Shown here: positions 55,700 through 62,806 of the stretch, in pieces | Layout of the letters: the number at the start of each line of letters is the position of its first letter | Position numbering within the stretch: the first letter of the stretch is position 1 | From: Nesterenkonia salmonea | GTDB lineage: Bacteria; Actinomycetota; Actinomycetes; Actinomycetales; Micrococcaceae | Assembly (NCBI RefSeq): GCF_005771525.1 | Contig: NZ_VAVZ01000019.1 | Coordinates: 1-62,806 of the forward strand | Direction: 5' to 3' | Length of the DNA stretch: 62,806 bases | Notes under the pieces: generated by a model | What the model was told of the DNA's origin: nothing | Database searches by the model: none | Seen by the model: only the letters and a program-made list of their open reading frames with translations | Program-made: the position numbers and the translations under genes

Positions 55700-56656
55700 A
55701 TGTTCCTGGAAGGACTCACCGGCGTGCTTGATCCCGTCATCCTCTTCTTTGTGCTGGGCATTTCTGCTGGTCTGTTGCGCTCCGAGCTGCGCCTACCAAC
55801 TGCGGTCTACGAGCTCGTGACTATCGTGCTGTTGCTGGCAATTGGGCTCAAGGGCGGCGTCGAACTGGCGAAGCAACCGCTGGGTCAGCTGCTGCCACAG
55901 ATGGTGGGCGTCGTCGTGCTGGGATTTTTTCTCACGCTCATTGCTTTCCCCATCCTGCGGAAGCTGGGGCGTTTGCAGCGTGCCGATGCGGCGTCAATCG
56001 CTGCCCACTATGGGTCGGTGAGTGTGGGTACCTATGCGGTGGCGGTGGCTTATCTGGGCAGTCGGCAGGTCTCCTTTGAGGAGCACATGCCGCTGTTGCT
56101 GGTGCTCATGGAGGTACCGGCGATCCTGGTGGGAATTATTCTGGCTAGGGGTGTGACCCGCTCGACGAACTGGGGTTCTGTGATGCACGAGGTGTTCCTC
56201 GGTAAGGGCATCGTGCTTCTGATCGGTGGCCTGCTCATCGGCTGGGCGGCCGGCCCGGAGGGTGTGACTCCACTGGAGCCACTCTTCGTGGACTTATTCA
56301 AAGGGGTGCTGGCGTTATTCCTGCTGGAGATGGGCCTTATTACCGCCACGCAGCTGACGGGCCTTCGGCGCTATGGCCTGTTCTTGGTGGGCTTCGGTGT
56401 GGCCATGCCACTGTTCTCTGCTGTCGTGGGGACCGGTGCGGCCTATCTGCTGGGGCTCTCTCTTGGAGGAACCGTGGTTCTGGCAACTTTGGCGGCCAGT
56501 GCCTCCTACATCGCTGTGCCGGCGGCTATGCGGATTTCGGTTCCTGAGGCCAATCCCACACTGTCATTGGCGGCTGCGCTTGGCATCACTTTCCCGTTCA
56601 ATGTCCTTATCGGTATACCCGTCTATCACGTCATGGCCACCCTGGTGCATGGTTAG
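55700..56656 (+). CDS. sbtA: sodium-dependent bicarbonate transporter SbtA
   Basis: A 318-residue membrane protein with about ten helices in two repeated halves. LGISAGLLRSELRLPTAVYEL, IGLKGG and AAHYGSVSVGTYAVA match the SbtA (PF05982) family, which imports bicarbonate with sodium. ATG 55700 gives the usual N-terminus; an in-frame ATG 66 bases upstream would add a Cys-rich peptide not found in the family. SbtB follows 14 bases downstream. In a heterotroph it may feed carboxylases or pH balance (inference). Confidence 0.88.
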   Translation: MFLEGLTGVLDPVILFFVLGISAGLLRSELRLPTAVYELVTIVLLLAIGLKGGVELAKQPLGQLLPQMVGVVVLGFFLTLIAFPILRKLGRLQRADAASIAAHYGSVSVGTYAVAVAYLGSRQVSFEEHMPLLLVLMEVPAILVGIILARGVTRSTNWGSVMHEVFLGKGIVLLIGGLLIGWAAGPEGVTPLEPLFVDLFKGVLALFLLEMGLITATQLTGLRRYGLFLVGFGVAMPLFSAVVGTGAAYLLGLSLGGTVVLATLAASASYIAVPAAMRISVPEANPTLSLAAALGITFPFNVLIGIPVYHVMATLVHG

Positions 56657-56670
56657 CAAGGAGCGATCCC

Positions 56671-56973
56671 ATGAACTCACATAAGCGAAAACTACTGACT
56701 ATCGTCACTGAGGCGGCCTTGGAGAGCACTTTGGTCCGCGAGATTGAGAGCCTCGGTGCGCACGGCTACACCATTACTGACGCGCGGGGGAAGGGTGAGC
56801 ACGGCGTGCGCAACGCCGGCTGGGAAGCCAGTGCGAACATCAGGGTGGAGGTCGTGTGCGACGCTGAGACTGCCGCTGCGCTGGCCGCGCACCTACGTGA
56901 GCACTACTCACGGAATTACGCGATGATCCCCTACCTCAGCGACGTGGAGGTCCTCCGCCCGGAGAAATTCTGA
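56671..56973 (+). CDS. sbtB: SbtB, P-II-like regulator of SbtA
   Basis: A 100-residue P-II-fold protein: LLTIVTEAALESTLVREIESLGAHGYTITDARGKGEHG forms the ferredoxin-like core and T-loop, and NYAMIPYLSDVEVLRPEKF the C-terminal strand. In cyanobacteria SbtB binds adenine nucleotides and cAMP and closes SbtA. GGAG precedes the ATG. It lies 14 bases after sbtA. Confidence 0.85.
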   Translation: MNSHKRKLLTIVTEAALESTLVREIESLGAHGYTITDARGKGEHGVRNAGWEASANIRVEVVCDAETAAALAAHLREHYSRNYAMIPYLSDVEVLRPEKF

Positions 56974-57093
56974 CCTGCGGCATATGTGCTGGGGCACTAT
57001 GGGCGGTGGGTGCGGGATTCCAACAACTAGGTCATCGTCAGATCTCGGCCGTGTCGATTTTCAACAGTGTCAATCTCGAGAGGGAGAACCGAA

Positions 57094-57471
57094 ATGGTGA
57101 GTGCAGCGGAATTGGTAGATCTTGAACACCAGGGTTGGAAGGCCCTGTGTGACTCTACGGGTGCAGATTTCTACGGTGAGATGATGACTGACGACGCGGT
57201 CATGACGCTGGCTCATGGATTTGTCTTGGACAGACAGCAGGTCATTGATTCCCTCAACGAGGCTCCGCCGTGGAATACGTACGAGATATCTCAGGAACGG
57301 CTGATCTCGGCAGGCGACACGGCTGCAGTGCTGGTGTACCGAGGTGCTGCTTGGCGGGGCGAAAGCGCAGATCCTGAGTTCCAGGCATGGATGACAAGCG
57401 TTTACGTGAAGAAGCAGAGCCGCTGGAGGTTAGCCTCATACCAGCAGACCCCGATCCCACCTGGATCGTAG
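57094..57471 (+). CDS. NTF2-like/DUF4440 family protein
   Basis: A 125-residue single-domain protein of the SnoaL/NTF2-like fold: LVDLEHQGWKALCDSTGADFYGEMMTDDAVMT and the closing WRLASYQQTPI are typical of DUF4440 members. Such proteins bind or modify small ligands, and the function here is unknown. ATG 57094 has GAGAGGGAG upstream. Confidence 0.72.
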   Translation: MVSAAELVDLEHQGWKALCDSTGADFYGEMMTDDAVMTLAHGFVLDRQQVIDSLNEAPPWNTYEISQERLISAGDTAAVLVYRGAAWRGESADPEFQAWMTSVYVKKQSRWRLASYQQTPIPPGS

Positions 57472-57487
57472 CTCGAACTTCACGCGG

Positions 57488-57573
57488 CGGTGCGGGTGGG
57501 ATTCGAACCCACGGTAGGGGTTGCCTACAACGGTTTTCAAGACCGTCACCTTCGGCCGCTCGGTCACCGCACC
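57488..57573 (-). tRNA. tRNA-Ser (anticodon TGA)
   Basis: An 86-nt class II tRNA on the minus strand: acceptor arms GGTGCGG/CCGCACC, anticodon TGA (complement of 57537-57539) in a CTTGAAAA loop, a long variable arm (GTAGGCAACCCCTAC) and a T-arm GGGTTCGAATCCC. The discriminator is G, as expected for serine. No CCA is encoded. Confidence 0.95.
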
Positions 57574-57661
57574 TGGACTATGTCCGGCAGATTACTATAC
57601 GCCAAAGATGTCATTGCCCTCGAACCGGCCACAGGGAGCGGCACGTAGACTAGTCGGCACT

Positions 57662-58087
57662 ATGAAGCTGTTCAAAGGGCGTCGCCGAGCCAATAAGATT
57701 GACCAGGAGCTCGGCAAGGGGCTGTGGCGTCAGGCCCACGACCGGTTCGTCCGCGGATTGGACCGCTACCACCAGATCCTTGACGGCGTGGAGGACGACG
57801 CCGTCCACAACGAGTTGGTAGTCATAGGGGACCAGCTCGCCGATCAGCTTCCCCGAGTATACGAGCTCTGCCGCCGCGGGCAGCAGGACTTCCCGGCCAC
57901 TGAAATGCAGGTCCCGCCGGGGGCGCACGCACTGCACGGCGGGTTGTCCCGTGCGGCCAACCACTTGGCCACCACCGCCGAAGCTGAGGCGATGGTGCGG
58001 TTGAGCAACGGTGAGTTGGCCTCGGTGCATCACCGGGCGCGGCAAGTGCTGGACTGCCTCAATGAGGCGGAGTCCACCTTCAGCTAA
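57662..58087 (+). CDS. conserved actinobacterial protein of unknown function
   Basis: A 141-residue, mostly helical protein. It starts MKLFKGRRRANKIDQELGKGLWRQA and has a regular helix-rich body with several His and charged positions, and no signal peptide or membrane segment. I do not recognise the family. It lies just after tRNA-Ser in the opposite direction and is convergent with the acidic lipoprotein gene. Confidence 0.7.
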   Translation: MKLFKGRRRANKIDQELGKGLWRQAHDRFVRGLDRYHQILDGVEDDAVHNELVVIGDQLADQLPRVYELCRRGQQDFPATEMQVPPGAHALHGGLSRAANHLATTAEAEAMVRLSNGELASVHHRARQVLDCLNEAESTFS

Positions 58088-58233
58088 GACCTGTCGGAAG
58101 ACCCAATCTGCAGGTGGCCAGGTGGTGTGCATGATGCCGGTGGCCACATCCACGCGGATCCATGATTCAGCCGTAGTAGATGTCTTCATCCTCCAACGTG
58201 GTCTGAGGGGAGGACATGCTCTCTGCCGCACAC

Positions 58234-58282
58234 AGGAGGACCGGCAGCGGATGGGGTCCATCCGCCACCGGCCCTGCCTCCT
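58234..58282. terminator. long imperfect hairpin between convergent genes
   Basis: A perfect inner stem, GCGGATGG-GGT-CCATCCGC (58247-58265), is extended by CCGG/CCGG and AGGAGG/GCCTCCT outer arms. It sits between the gene ending at 58087 and the leftward gene ending at 58323 and may stop transcription from both sides. Confidence 0.55.
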
Positions 58283-58322
58283 ATATGTTGTGTGTGTACG
58301 TGGACCTTGCGCTGTTACTGAC

Positions 58323-59723
58323 TCAGTTCTGGACGAGTGCTTCGTTCAGTGAATCGATGGCACCTGCCAGGCTCTGAACATGCATGCTCAGGCCCTCCTC
58401 GATGTCCTCGGCGGGAAGCTCCCCGTCGGAGATGTCCTCGAAGAATTCACCGGCGTCGTACCGGTAGTTGTCGAGGTCCATCAGTGCTGATTCGGCGGCG
58501 GCGTCATCGCCTTCGGCCACGGCCCCGGCGTAGTCCACAAAGTAACCGATGTGGTCCCGCCACAGCTCCAGGAAGGGCTCGCGCTGCTCGTCACCGGCGA
58601 GCTCGCCGATAGCGTCGGCCAGTTCCACGGCGTTGTCATCGACGACGCCAGCTGCCGCCTCGAAGGACTCTGACTCGAGTCCATCATCGTCGGTATAGCC
58701 GACGAACACTGCTATGCCGGCCAGGTAGACGTGCTCGTTGAGGTTCGCGGTCAGCGCGCTGCGCAGCTCGGCGGCGTCGTCGTTGGGATCGCCTTCAAGG
58801 TCTGCTGCTTCGCTGAGACCCTCAGCCATGGTGGCGGAGCCCATCACCATGTGGTCGGCGGCTGCCTTCAGGTTGGCGAACGCTTCGGGGTCACCGGCGG
58901 CCAGTGAGTCTACCGCGGCTGCAAGAGTCTCAATATGCCCATTGATGGACTCGGTGACGGCGTCTGAGTCCAGTTCCCCGTCGGTGATCCGGTCGAAGAA
59001 GTCGCCGACGCCGTCGGCGTATTCGGTCAGGTCAGCCACGGCCTGGTCCATGCCTTCTTGGTCACCGGCTTCTGCGGCGACGGCGTAGTCGACGAAGTAG
59101 TCGATGTGTTCACGCCAGTTGCGCAGGAAGGATTCCCGGGCGTCGTCGCCGGCGAGTTCGCCGACCGCATCGGCCAGGGCCACGGAGTTTTCGTCCACGG
59201 TTTCGGTGGCGAGCTCGAACTCTTCAGACTCGGGGCCTGCCTCGTACGCAGTGGCCACGGCGATTCCGGCCAGGTAGACGTGCTCCTGGAACAGGGCAGT
59301 CAGTTCACCGCGGACTTCAGCGGCCTCAGACTGGGGGTCACCCTCGATGTCGAGTGCCTCGGTGAAGCCGGTGGCGAAGGTTTCGCCGGTCATGGGCATG
59401 TGCACGGCTGCGGTGCGGGCGTCAGCGAACGGGTCGCCGGTGCTCTCTGGTTCCACGGCGCTGAGATCGCCGGACTCGGAGTCTTCGTCGTCGTCCATGG
59501 CGTCATGGTCTTCCATGTCGCCGTCCATCTCGTCGTCGTCCTCCATGTCCTCGTCCATGTCATCGGAGTCCTGCTGGTCCTCCTCCATGGTCTCGGTCTC
59601 TTCCTGCATGGTTTCTTCCGGCATGGGCTCTTCGGCGTCTGCGCCGTTGTCTCCGCAGGCAGCCAGCGCCAGTGCCAGGGTCAGTCCCGTTGCTGCGCCC
59701 ATGGTGACTTTTGATGTTCGCAT
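58323..59723 (-). CDS. acidic lipoprotein with a duplicated helical domain
   Basis: A 466-residue secreted protein. The signal peptide ends in a lipobox (LALAACG), followed by an acidic Asp/Glu/Met-rich linker of about 70 residues. Two copies of a helical domain of about 150 residues follow: each has LTA(L/N)(F/L)-EHVYLAGIAV, a V(D)EN/DDNAV-LADA(V/I)GELAGD segment and W(R)-HI-YFVDYA. Each copy begins with A-HM-M, so a four-helix metal-binding bundle is possible. ATG 59723 has AAGGAG upstream. I do not know the family; EfeO-like or copper-binding roles are guesses. Confidence 0.75.
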   Translation of the reverse strand: MRTSKVTMGAATGLTLALALAACGDNGADAEEPMPEETMQEETETMEEDQQDSDDMDEDMEDDDEMDGDMEDHDAMDDDEDSESGDLSAVEPESTGDPFADARTAAVHMPMTGETFATGFTEALDIEGDPQSEAAEVRGELTALFQEHVYLAGIAVATAYEAGPESEEFELATETVDENSVALADAVGELAGDDARESFLRNWREHIDYFVDYAVAAEAGDQEGMDQAVADLTEYADGVGDFFDRITDGELDSDAVTESINGHIETLAAAVDSLAAGDPEAFANLKAAADHMVMGSATMAEGLSEAADLEGDPNDDAAELRSALTANLNEHVYLAGIAVFVGYTDDDGLESESFEAAAGVVDDNAVELADAIGELAGDEQREPFLELWRDHIGYFVDYAGAVAEGDDAAAESALMDLDNYRYDAGEFFEDISDGELPAEDIEEGLSMHVQSLAGAIDSLNEALVQN

Positions 59724-59938
59724 TGAATTTCTCCTTGTGTATCCGTTTCCAGGGTCACAAGGGGTTCGGAGCTCAGCGGCGGATGGATGGCGCAAATTTG
59801 AAATTCTTTTGGGGGAGGGTGCTGCGTGGGGGAGTGCCTAGTGCTGCATCGGGCTCATGGCGGTCATCCTGGAGGATGAGGCGGTTTTGGTCCTGGAGGC
59901 CCATCCGTCTTTGCGCTGCCGTCCATAACGTGGAGGGT

Positions 59939-60055
59939 ATGGAGAGTTTTCTGGAAACCCTGACCACTGTCGGCCAGATCTCAGCGGTGGTGCTCGTCGC
60001 GATGGCGCTGGCGTCCCTTGCTGTCTACCATCGCAACCGCCCCCAGGCGGAGTGA
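59939..60055 (+). CDS. 38-residue single-span membrane peptide
   Basis: A possible small gene: MESFLETLTTVGQISAVVLV starts a membrane segment and the tail HRNRPQAE is basic. GGAGGG lies almost against the ATG, so leaderless translation or no expression are alternatives. It is divergent from the acidic lipoprotein gene. Confidence 0.4.
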   Translation: MESFLETLTTVGQISAVVLVAMALASLAVYHRNRPQAE

Positions 60056-60417
60056 CGATGTGTGGGGTGGCTTTAGGTCCTGTGACATGGCGAGGAGCTC
60101 GCACCGTGAATCGTCCGAAAGGACCGTCTACCGTGGAGAGGTGGAGTGAGTTTTGCTGACATCAGCATCGGCCAGTCGTGACGCGGCTGTCTTTGAGTTC
60201 GGTGAGTAGCACTATGCAGCCACACGTCGCGGTGTAATTTCCTGACTGAATCAGAAACTCGCTATAGGTCGGCTGGAGTAGCGCGTTAGTGCTGCGCGAG
60301 ATATCGGTCGTTTCCCGGGATCGCGGCTGGCTCTACACTCCGCCTGCACCAGGAAGAACGCCAGCTACCACTGCTGAGAGAGCGCCCTTACCGACGTATC
60401 CTGCGCTGCTTTGCGTT
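60056..60417. other. 362-base stretch without a recognisable gene
   Basis: No frame here has a supported start and family resemblance. The composition becomes less GC-rich than in the housekeeping genes to the left. It may mark the edge of a foreign segment that carries the restriction-modification genes. Confidence 0.4.
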
Positions 60418-60912
60418 TTACGGGCTGCCACCGCCGCCGATTCGGCCACGACCGACGATTACGCCCACCGTAACAACCAACACTCCACCAACCGCCGTCA
60501 AGGACCTTCCGTACCACGTGTCGATGAAGTTCTTGTGCTTCGTGTCCTGTTCCGACTGGCCGCGAACCGATTCTCCGATGCGATCCGCGATCTGCATCTT
60601 CTGTTCAAAGGTCAATTCGGGTTCGTTAAGCATACCGATTAGGGCGGCACGCAACTCCTCGTGCGCGGCGTGAACGCGATCCGTGCTGCTGTCACTCGAA
60701 GTCAATGCCTTTCCAAACGACTCCCCGATCGTCTGCACTGAATCCGTCGCAAGCTCGCGAAAATGCGGAATCTGCTCGATGATCTTACTCTGGACGTTCT
60801 CGCTCAAATCGGGCAGCATCGACGTGAACTCCATGAACTTGTCCTTCGACAGCTCACGCCATGTCCCAATATTTAACGCCTTCTTTGCCTCGTCCTCACT
60901 ATTGACGCTCAC
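60418..60912 (-). CDS. hypothetical protein with a C-terminal membrane helix
   Basis: About 164 residues. A helical, charged N-terminal body (ELSKDKFMEFTSMLPDLSENVQ) is followed by a C-terminal membrane segment (SLTAVGGVLVVTVGVIVGRG) and a Gly tail. GTG 60912 with GGGGAAG upstream is preferred to the longer reading from 60963. Codon use is less GC-biased than in its neighbours, which suggests transfer. The family is not recognised. Confidence 0.5.
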   Translation of the reverse strand: MSVNSEDEAKKALNIGTWRELSKDKFMEFTSMLPDLSENVQSKIIEQIPHFRELATDSVQTIGESFGKALTSSDSSTDRVHAAHEELRAALIGMLNEPELTFEQKMQIADRIGESVRGQSEQDTKHKNFIDTWYGRSLTAVGGVLVVTVGVIVGRGRIGGGGSP

Positions 60913-61609
60913 AGCTTCCCCGCCTCTTCTCCGCTCTAACTCGTGCCTTGTACGGGCGATCAACGTTCTAGATGCGCCAAAACCGCAACTGCGCGGGATA
61001 AATCCACCCTAGGATCTTGTTGCCCAAACAGAAAGGGAAAGTTGATCTTGAACCACAACGTCTGAAAAAACAACGATTCCCGGGGCGGATTGGACCTTCT
61101 CGACTTGCTACCCACGAGGATCTTCTGACTCATCAAGCGCCGCCAACCTCTCGTAGAACGCCGTAGATCACAGTCTAGGTCACAGTTTCGTCCGTCCAAC
61201 GTGTCATCCGCCGACCTCTGACCTGTGACGAATTCTGACGCGCTCCAGCGTTCTCCGCGACCGCTCCGAGCTGCCTCCACTGCCGGCGCTGCTGTACCCT
61301 CGCGCGCCACTTCGTACCCGCTCCGTGCCAACGCCGCCTGCGAAGCGGGACCGTTGCGCCCTCAGCTCTCCGATTGGCCTCGGACAGCGATGTAGCGCAG
61401 GAGCCCTACGGACTATTCACCGATTCACCGAACTGTTCGGTTGAGATGACGAGTCCGCAAATAGCGGTTCTGAGCTTGTCAGCTCCCGCTCTGCGAGGAT
61501 CCAACTCCTGGTCAGATCGGTGCGGTGCACATCTGCATGTCCGAGGTCGCCGGTAGTGTGGATCACGAATCACTTAACACACCTGCGGGTGAGGGAGAAC
61601 CACAACCAC
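60913..61609. other. 697-base stretch without a recognisable gene, with a palindrome at 61427-61441
   Basis: No reading frame in this stretch is convincing. It contains one perfect odd palindrome, ACCGAAC-T-GTTCGGT (61427-61441), which could be an operator for the genes that follow. GAGGGAG lies just before the small open frame at 61610. Confidence 0.4.
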
Positions 61610-61696
61610 ATGAGCACGTCACCACTGGAGTCGCCGCTGCGCATCGGCCTGCCGTTGCCCCTCATCATGCCCGTTGCTGAGGAGGTGGCCCGATGA
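61610..61696 (+). CDS. 28-residue leader peptide overlapping the restriction-modification gene
   Basis: A short frame beginning MSTSPLESPLRIGLPLPLIM and ending in EEVAR. Its stop overlaps the next ATG (ATGA), and its last codons contain the GAGGAGG that serves as ribosome-binding site of the next gene. It may be a coupling leader or the end of a lost gene. Confidence 0.35.
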   Translation: MSTSPLESPLRIGLPLPLIMPVAEEVAR

Positions 61697-62806
61697 GGCT
61701 GAACCTAAAGTCCGTCGAGGAGCGCGTCCGCCCTCTCGGTGGTCGTGAGAGCTATGACCGGGAGTTCATCTTCGACCTGATGGCTGCCTATGGGCGGTCC
61801 AAGGGCAACATCACCCGGCTGCGCAACGGTTCGCTGAACGTCGCGGCCGACCGTGAAACTGAGGTCGCGCAGAAGAACGTCGTCTACTTCAAGCCGACCA
61901 GCGGCGATCTCTACGCCACCATTGATGAGCTACGCACCTCGCCGACGGTAGTCCGGTTCGCGACCCGATTTGTAATCGTCACAGATTATGTGGATCTCCT
62001 GGCGGTCGATACCAAGACCAATGAGACGCTGGCGATCCCGATCGCTGAGATCGACGAGCACTTCACGTTCTTCCTGCCATGGGCGGGCATGGAGAAGGCC
62101 CAGTATGTTGCCGAGGCTCATGCTGACGTCAAAGCTGCTGAGCGGATGGCGAAGCTCTTCGATGAGTTGCTGGCGATCAACCCGGATCTCAACGCCACCG
62201 AGACCAGCCGTCACGCCCTGAATGTCTTCTTTACTCGGTTGCTGTTCTGCTACTTCGCAGAAGACACCGGTGTTTTCAAAGAGGGTCAGTTCACCAGCGC
62301 AGTCGAGGCCTACACGCAGCTGGACGGATCAGATGTTGACCAGTTTCTGAACGACCTCTTCCTCGCCCTTGATACCGAGGACAGGGCGCAGAAGCCGAGC
62401 TACCTTGCTGACTTCGACTACGTCAATGGACGGCTCTTCGCTGCTGACCAGCGCCACACGGTGCCGAAGTTCAACAAGAAGTCCCGCGACGCTCTGGTTG
62501 AGCTCGGAAAGCTCCGCTGGGAAGAGATCAACCCGGATATCTTCGGCTCAATGTTCCAAGCTGTCGTGGCACCCGGCCAGCGCTCGGACCTCGGGCAGCA
62601 CTACACCTCTGTGCCGAACATCCTGAAGACCATTGACCCACTGTTCATGGACGAGCTCAAAGAGCAGTTCAACAAGCACTTCGACAGCATCCCGAAGCTC
62701 AAGGACCTGCGCCGTCGGATCAGCGAGATTAAGATCTTTGACCCGGCTTTTATGCGCAACAAGCATGTCTCACGAAACACCCAAAGGACTCTCCATAGAC
62801 TCGTAT
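61693..62806 (+). CDS. MmeI/YeeA-like type IIG restriction-modification enzyme, disrupted at the SAM motif
   Basis: About 350 residues read clearly as the N-terminal half of a large class IIG enzyme: RESYDREFIFDLMAAYG, the middle helical region LNVFFTRLLFCYFAEDTGVF, and DLGQHYTSVPNILKTIDPLF typical of MmeI/YeeA-like enzymes. The next motif should be the SAM-binding FDPACGSGNF, but after FDPA (62737-62748) the sequence changes to FMRNKHVSRNTQRTLHRLV, unrelated to the family. The gene is therefore interrupted there (mobile element, recombination or assembly joint) and then runs off the window. GAGGAGG precedes ATG 61693. Confidence 0.75.
   Translation, partial: MRLNLKSVEERVRPLGGRESYDREFIFDLMAAYGRSKGNITRLRNGSLNVAADRETEVAQKNVVYFKPTSGDLYATIDELRTSPTVVRFATRFVIVTDYVDLLAVDTKTNETLAIPIAEIDEHFTFFLPWAGMEKAQYVAEAHADVKAAERMAKLFDELLAINPDLNATETSRHALNVFFTRLLFCYFAEDTGVFKEGQFTSAVEAYTQLDGSDVDQFLNDLFLALDTEDRAQKPSYLADFDYVNGRLFAADQRHTVPKFNKKSRDALVELGKLRWEEINPDIFGSMFQAVVAPGQRSDLGQHYTSVPNILKTIDPLFMDELKEQFNKHFDSIPKLKDLRRRISEIKIFDPAFMRNKHVSRNTQRTLHRLV

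Noticed and set aside
60960-61331. 123-codon leftward frame
   Set aside because: Low-complexity Arg/Ser composition, no recognisable domain and no supported start.

Overview
The window comes from a GC-rich actinobacterium, most likely a member of the Micrococcales. The evidence is a GTP-type PEP carboxykinase, a fused RmlC-RmlD protein, a CmtR-type metal sensor, many GTG starts, many four-base start/stop overlaps and several promoters that look leaderless. The species cannot be named from the sequence.

Layout. 96-3933: a DUF2267 protein, an ATP-grasp enzyme and pckG. 3988-35562: a large surface-polysaccharide locus. It holds dTDP-rhamnose synthesis (rmlA divergent from rmlB-rmlCD), a Wzc-like tyrosine kinase and its LMW phosphatase, an ABC exporter (Wzm/Wzt), a Wzy/ligase-like membrane protein, a PAP2 phosphatase, two sugar deacetylases, two FemAB-like acyltransferases and fifteen glycosyltransferase genes (one a GT4-GT2 fusion). 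Orientation switches often, and convergent genes overlap at their 3' ends. 35640-40713: a siderophore uptake operon (ATPase, lipoprotein, fused double permease) and a serine hydrolase.

40744-53836 is the most striking part. An 8.8-kb Tn402/Tn5053-like transposon (42377-51186) has imperfect 23-bp terminal inverted repeats, a resolvase, a DDE transposase and a TniB-like ATPase. It carries three metal-response modules: cadD-cmtR, an ACR3-like permease with a MerR regulator, and a merR / thioredoxin-like / flavin-disulfide-reductase module whose reductase is broken. It sits inside a host gene and is flanked by a 9-bp direct repeat. Removing the element and one repeat copy restores a single reading frame: a CapA-like domain, an ATP-grasp domain and a second, degenerate ATP-grasp-like domain (about 955 codons, with one later in-frame TGA). 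That gene begins with an ATGA overlap on a phosphomannomutase/phosphoglucomutase gene.

53929-60055: a membrane-anchored acidic protein, a 45-aa membrane peptide, a NUDIX fragment, an SbtA-SbtB bicarbonate uptake pair with a divergent winged-helix regulator, an NTF2-like protein, tRNA-Ser(TGA) and an acidic lipoprotein with a duplicated domain. 60418-62806: a sparsely coding, foreign-looking stretch leading to an MmeI/YeeA-like restriction-modification gene. Its reading departs from the family exactly at the SAM-binding motif, about 57 bases before the window ends.

How it fits together: the polysaccharide locus makes, modifies, polymerises and exports rhamnose-containing glycans under kinase/phosphatase control. 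The pgm/CapA/ATP-grasp locus may have contributed another envelope polymer or peptide modification before the transposon destroyed it, while the transposon brought metal-response genes.
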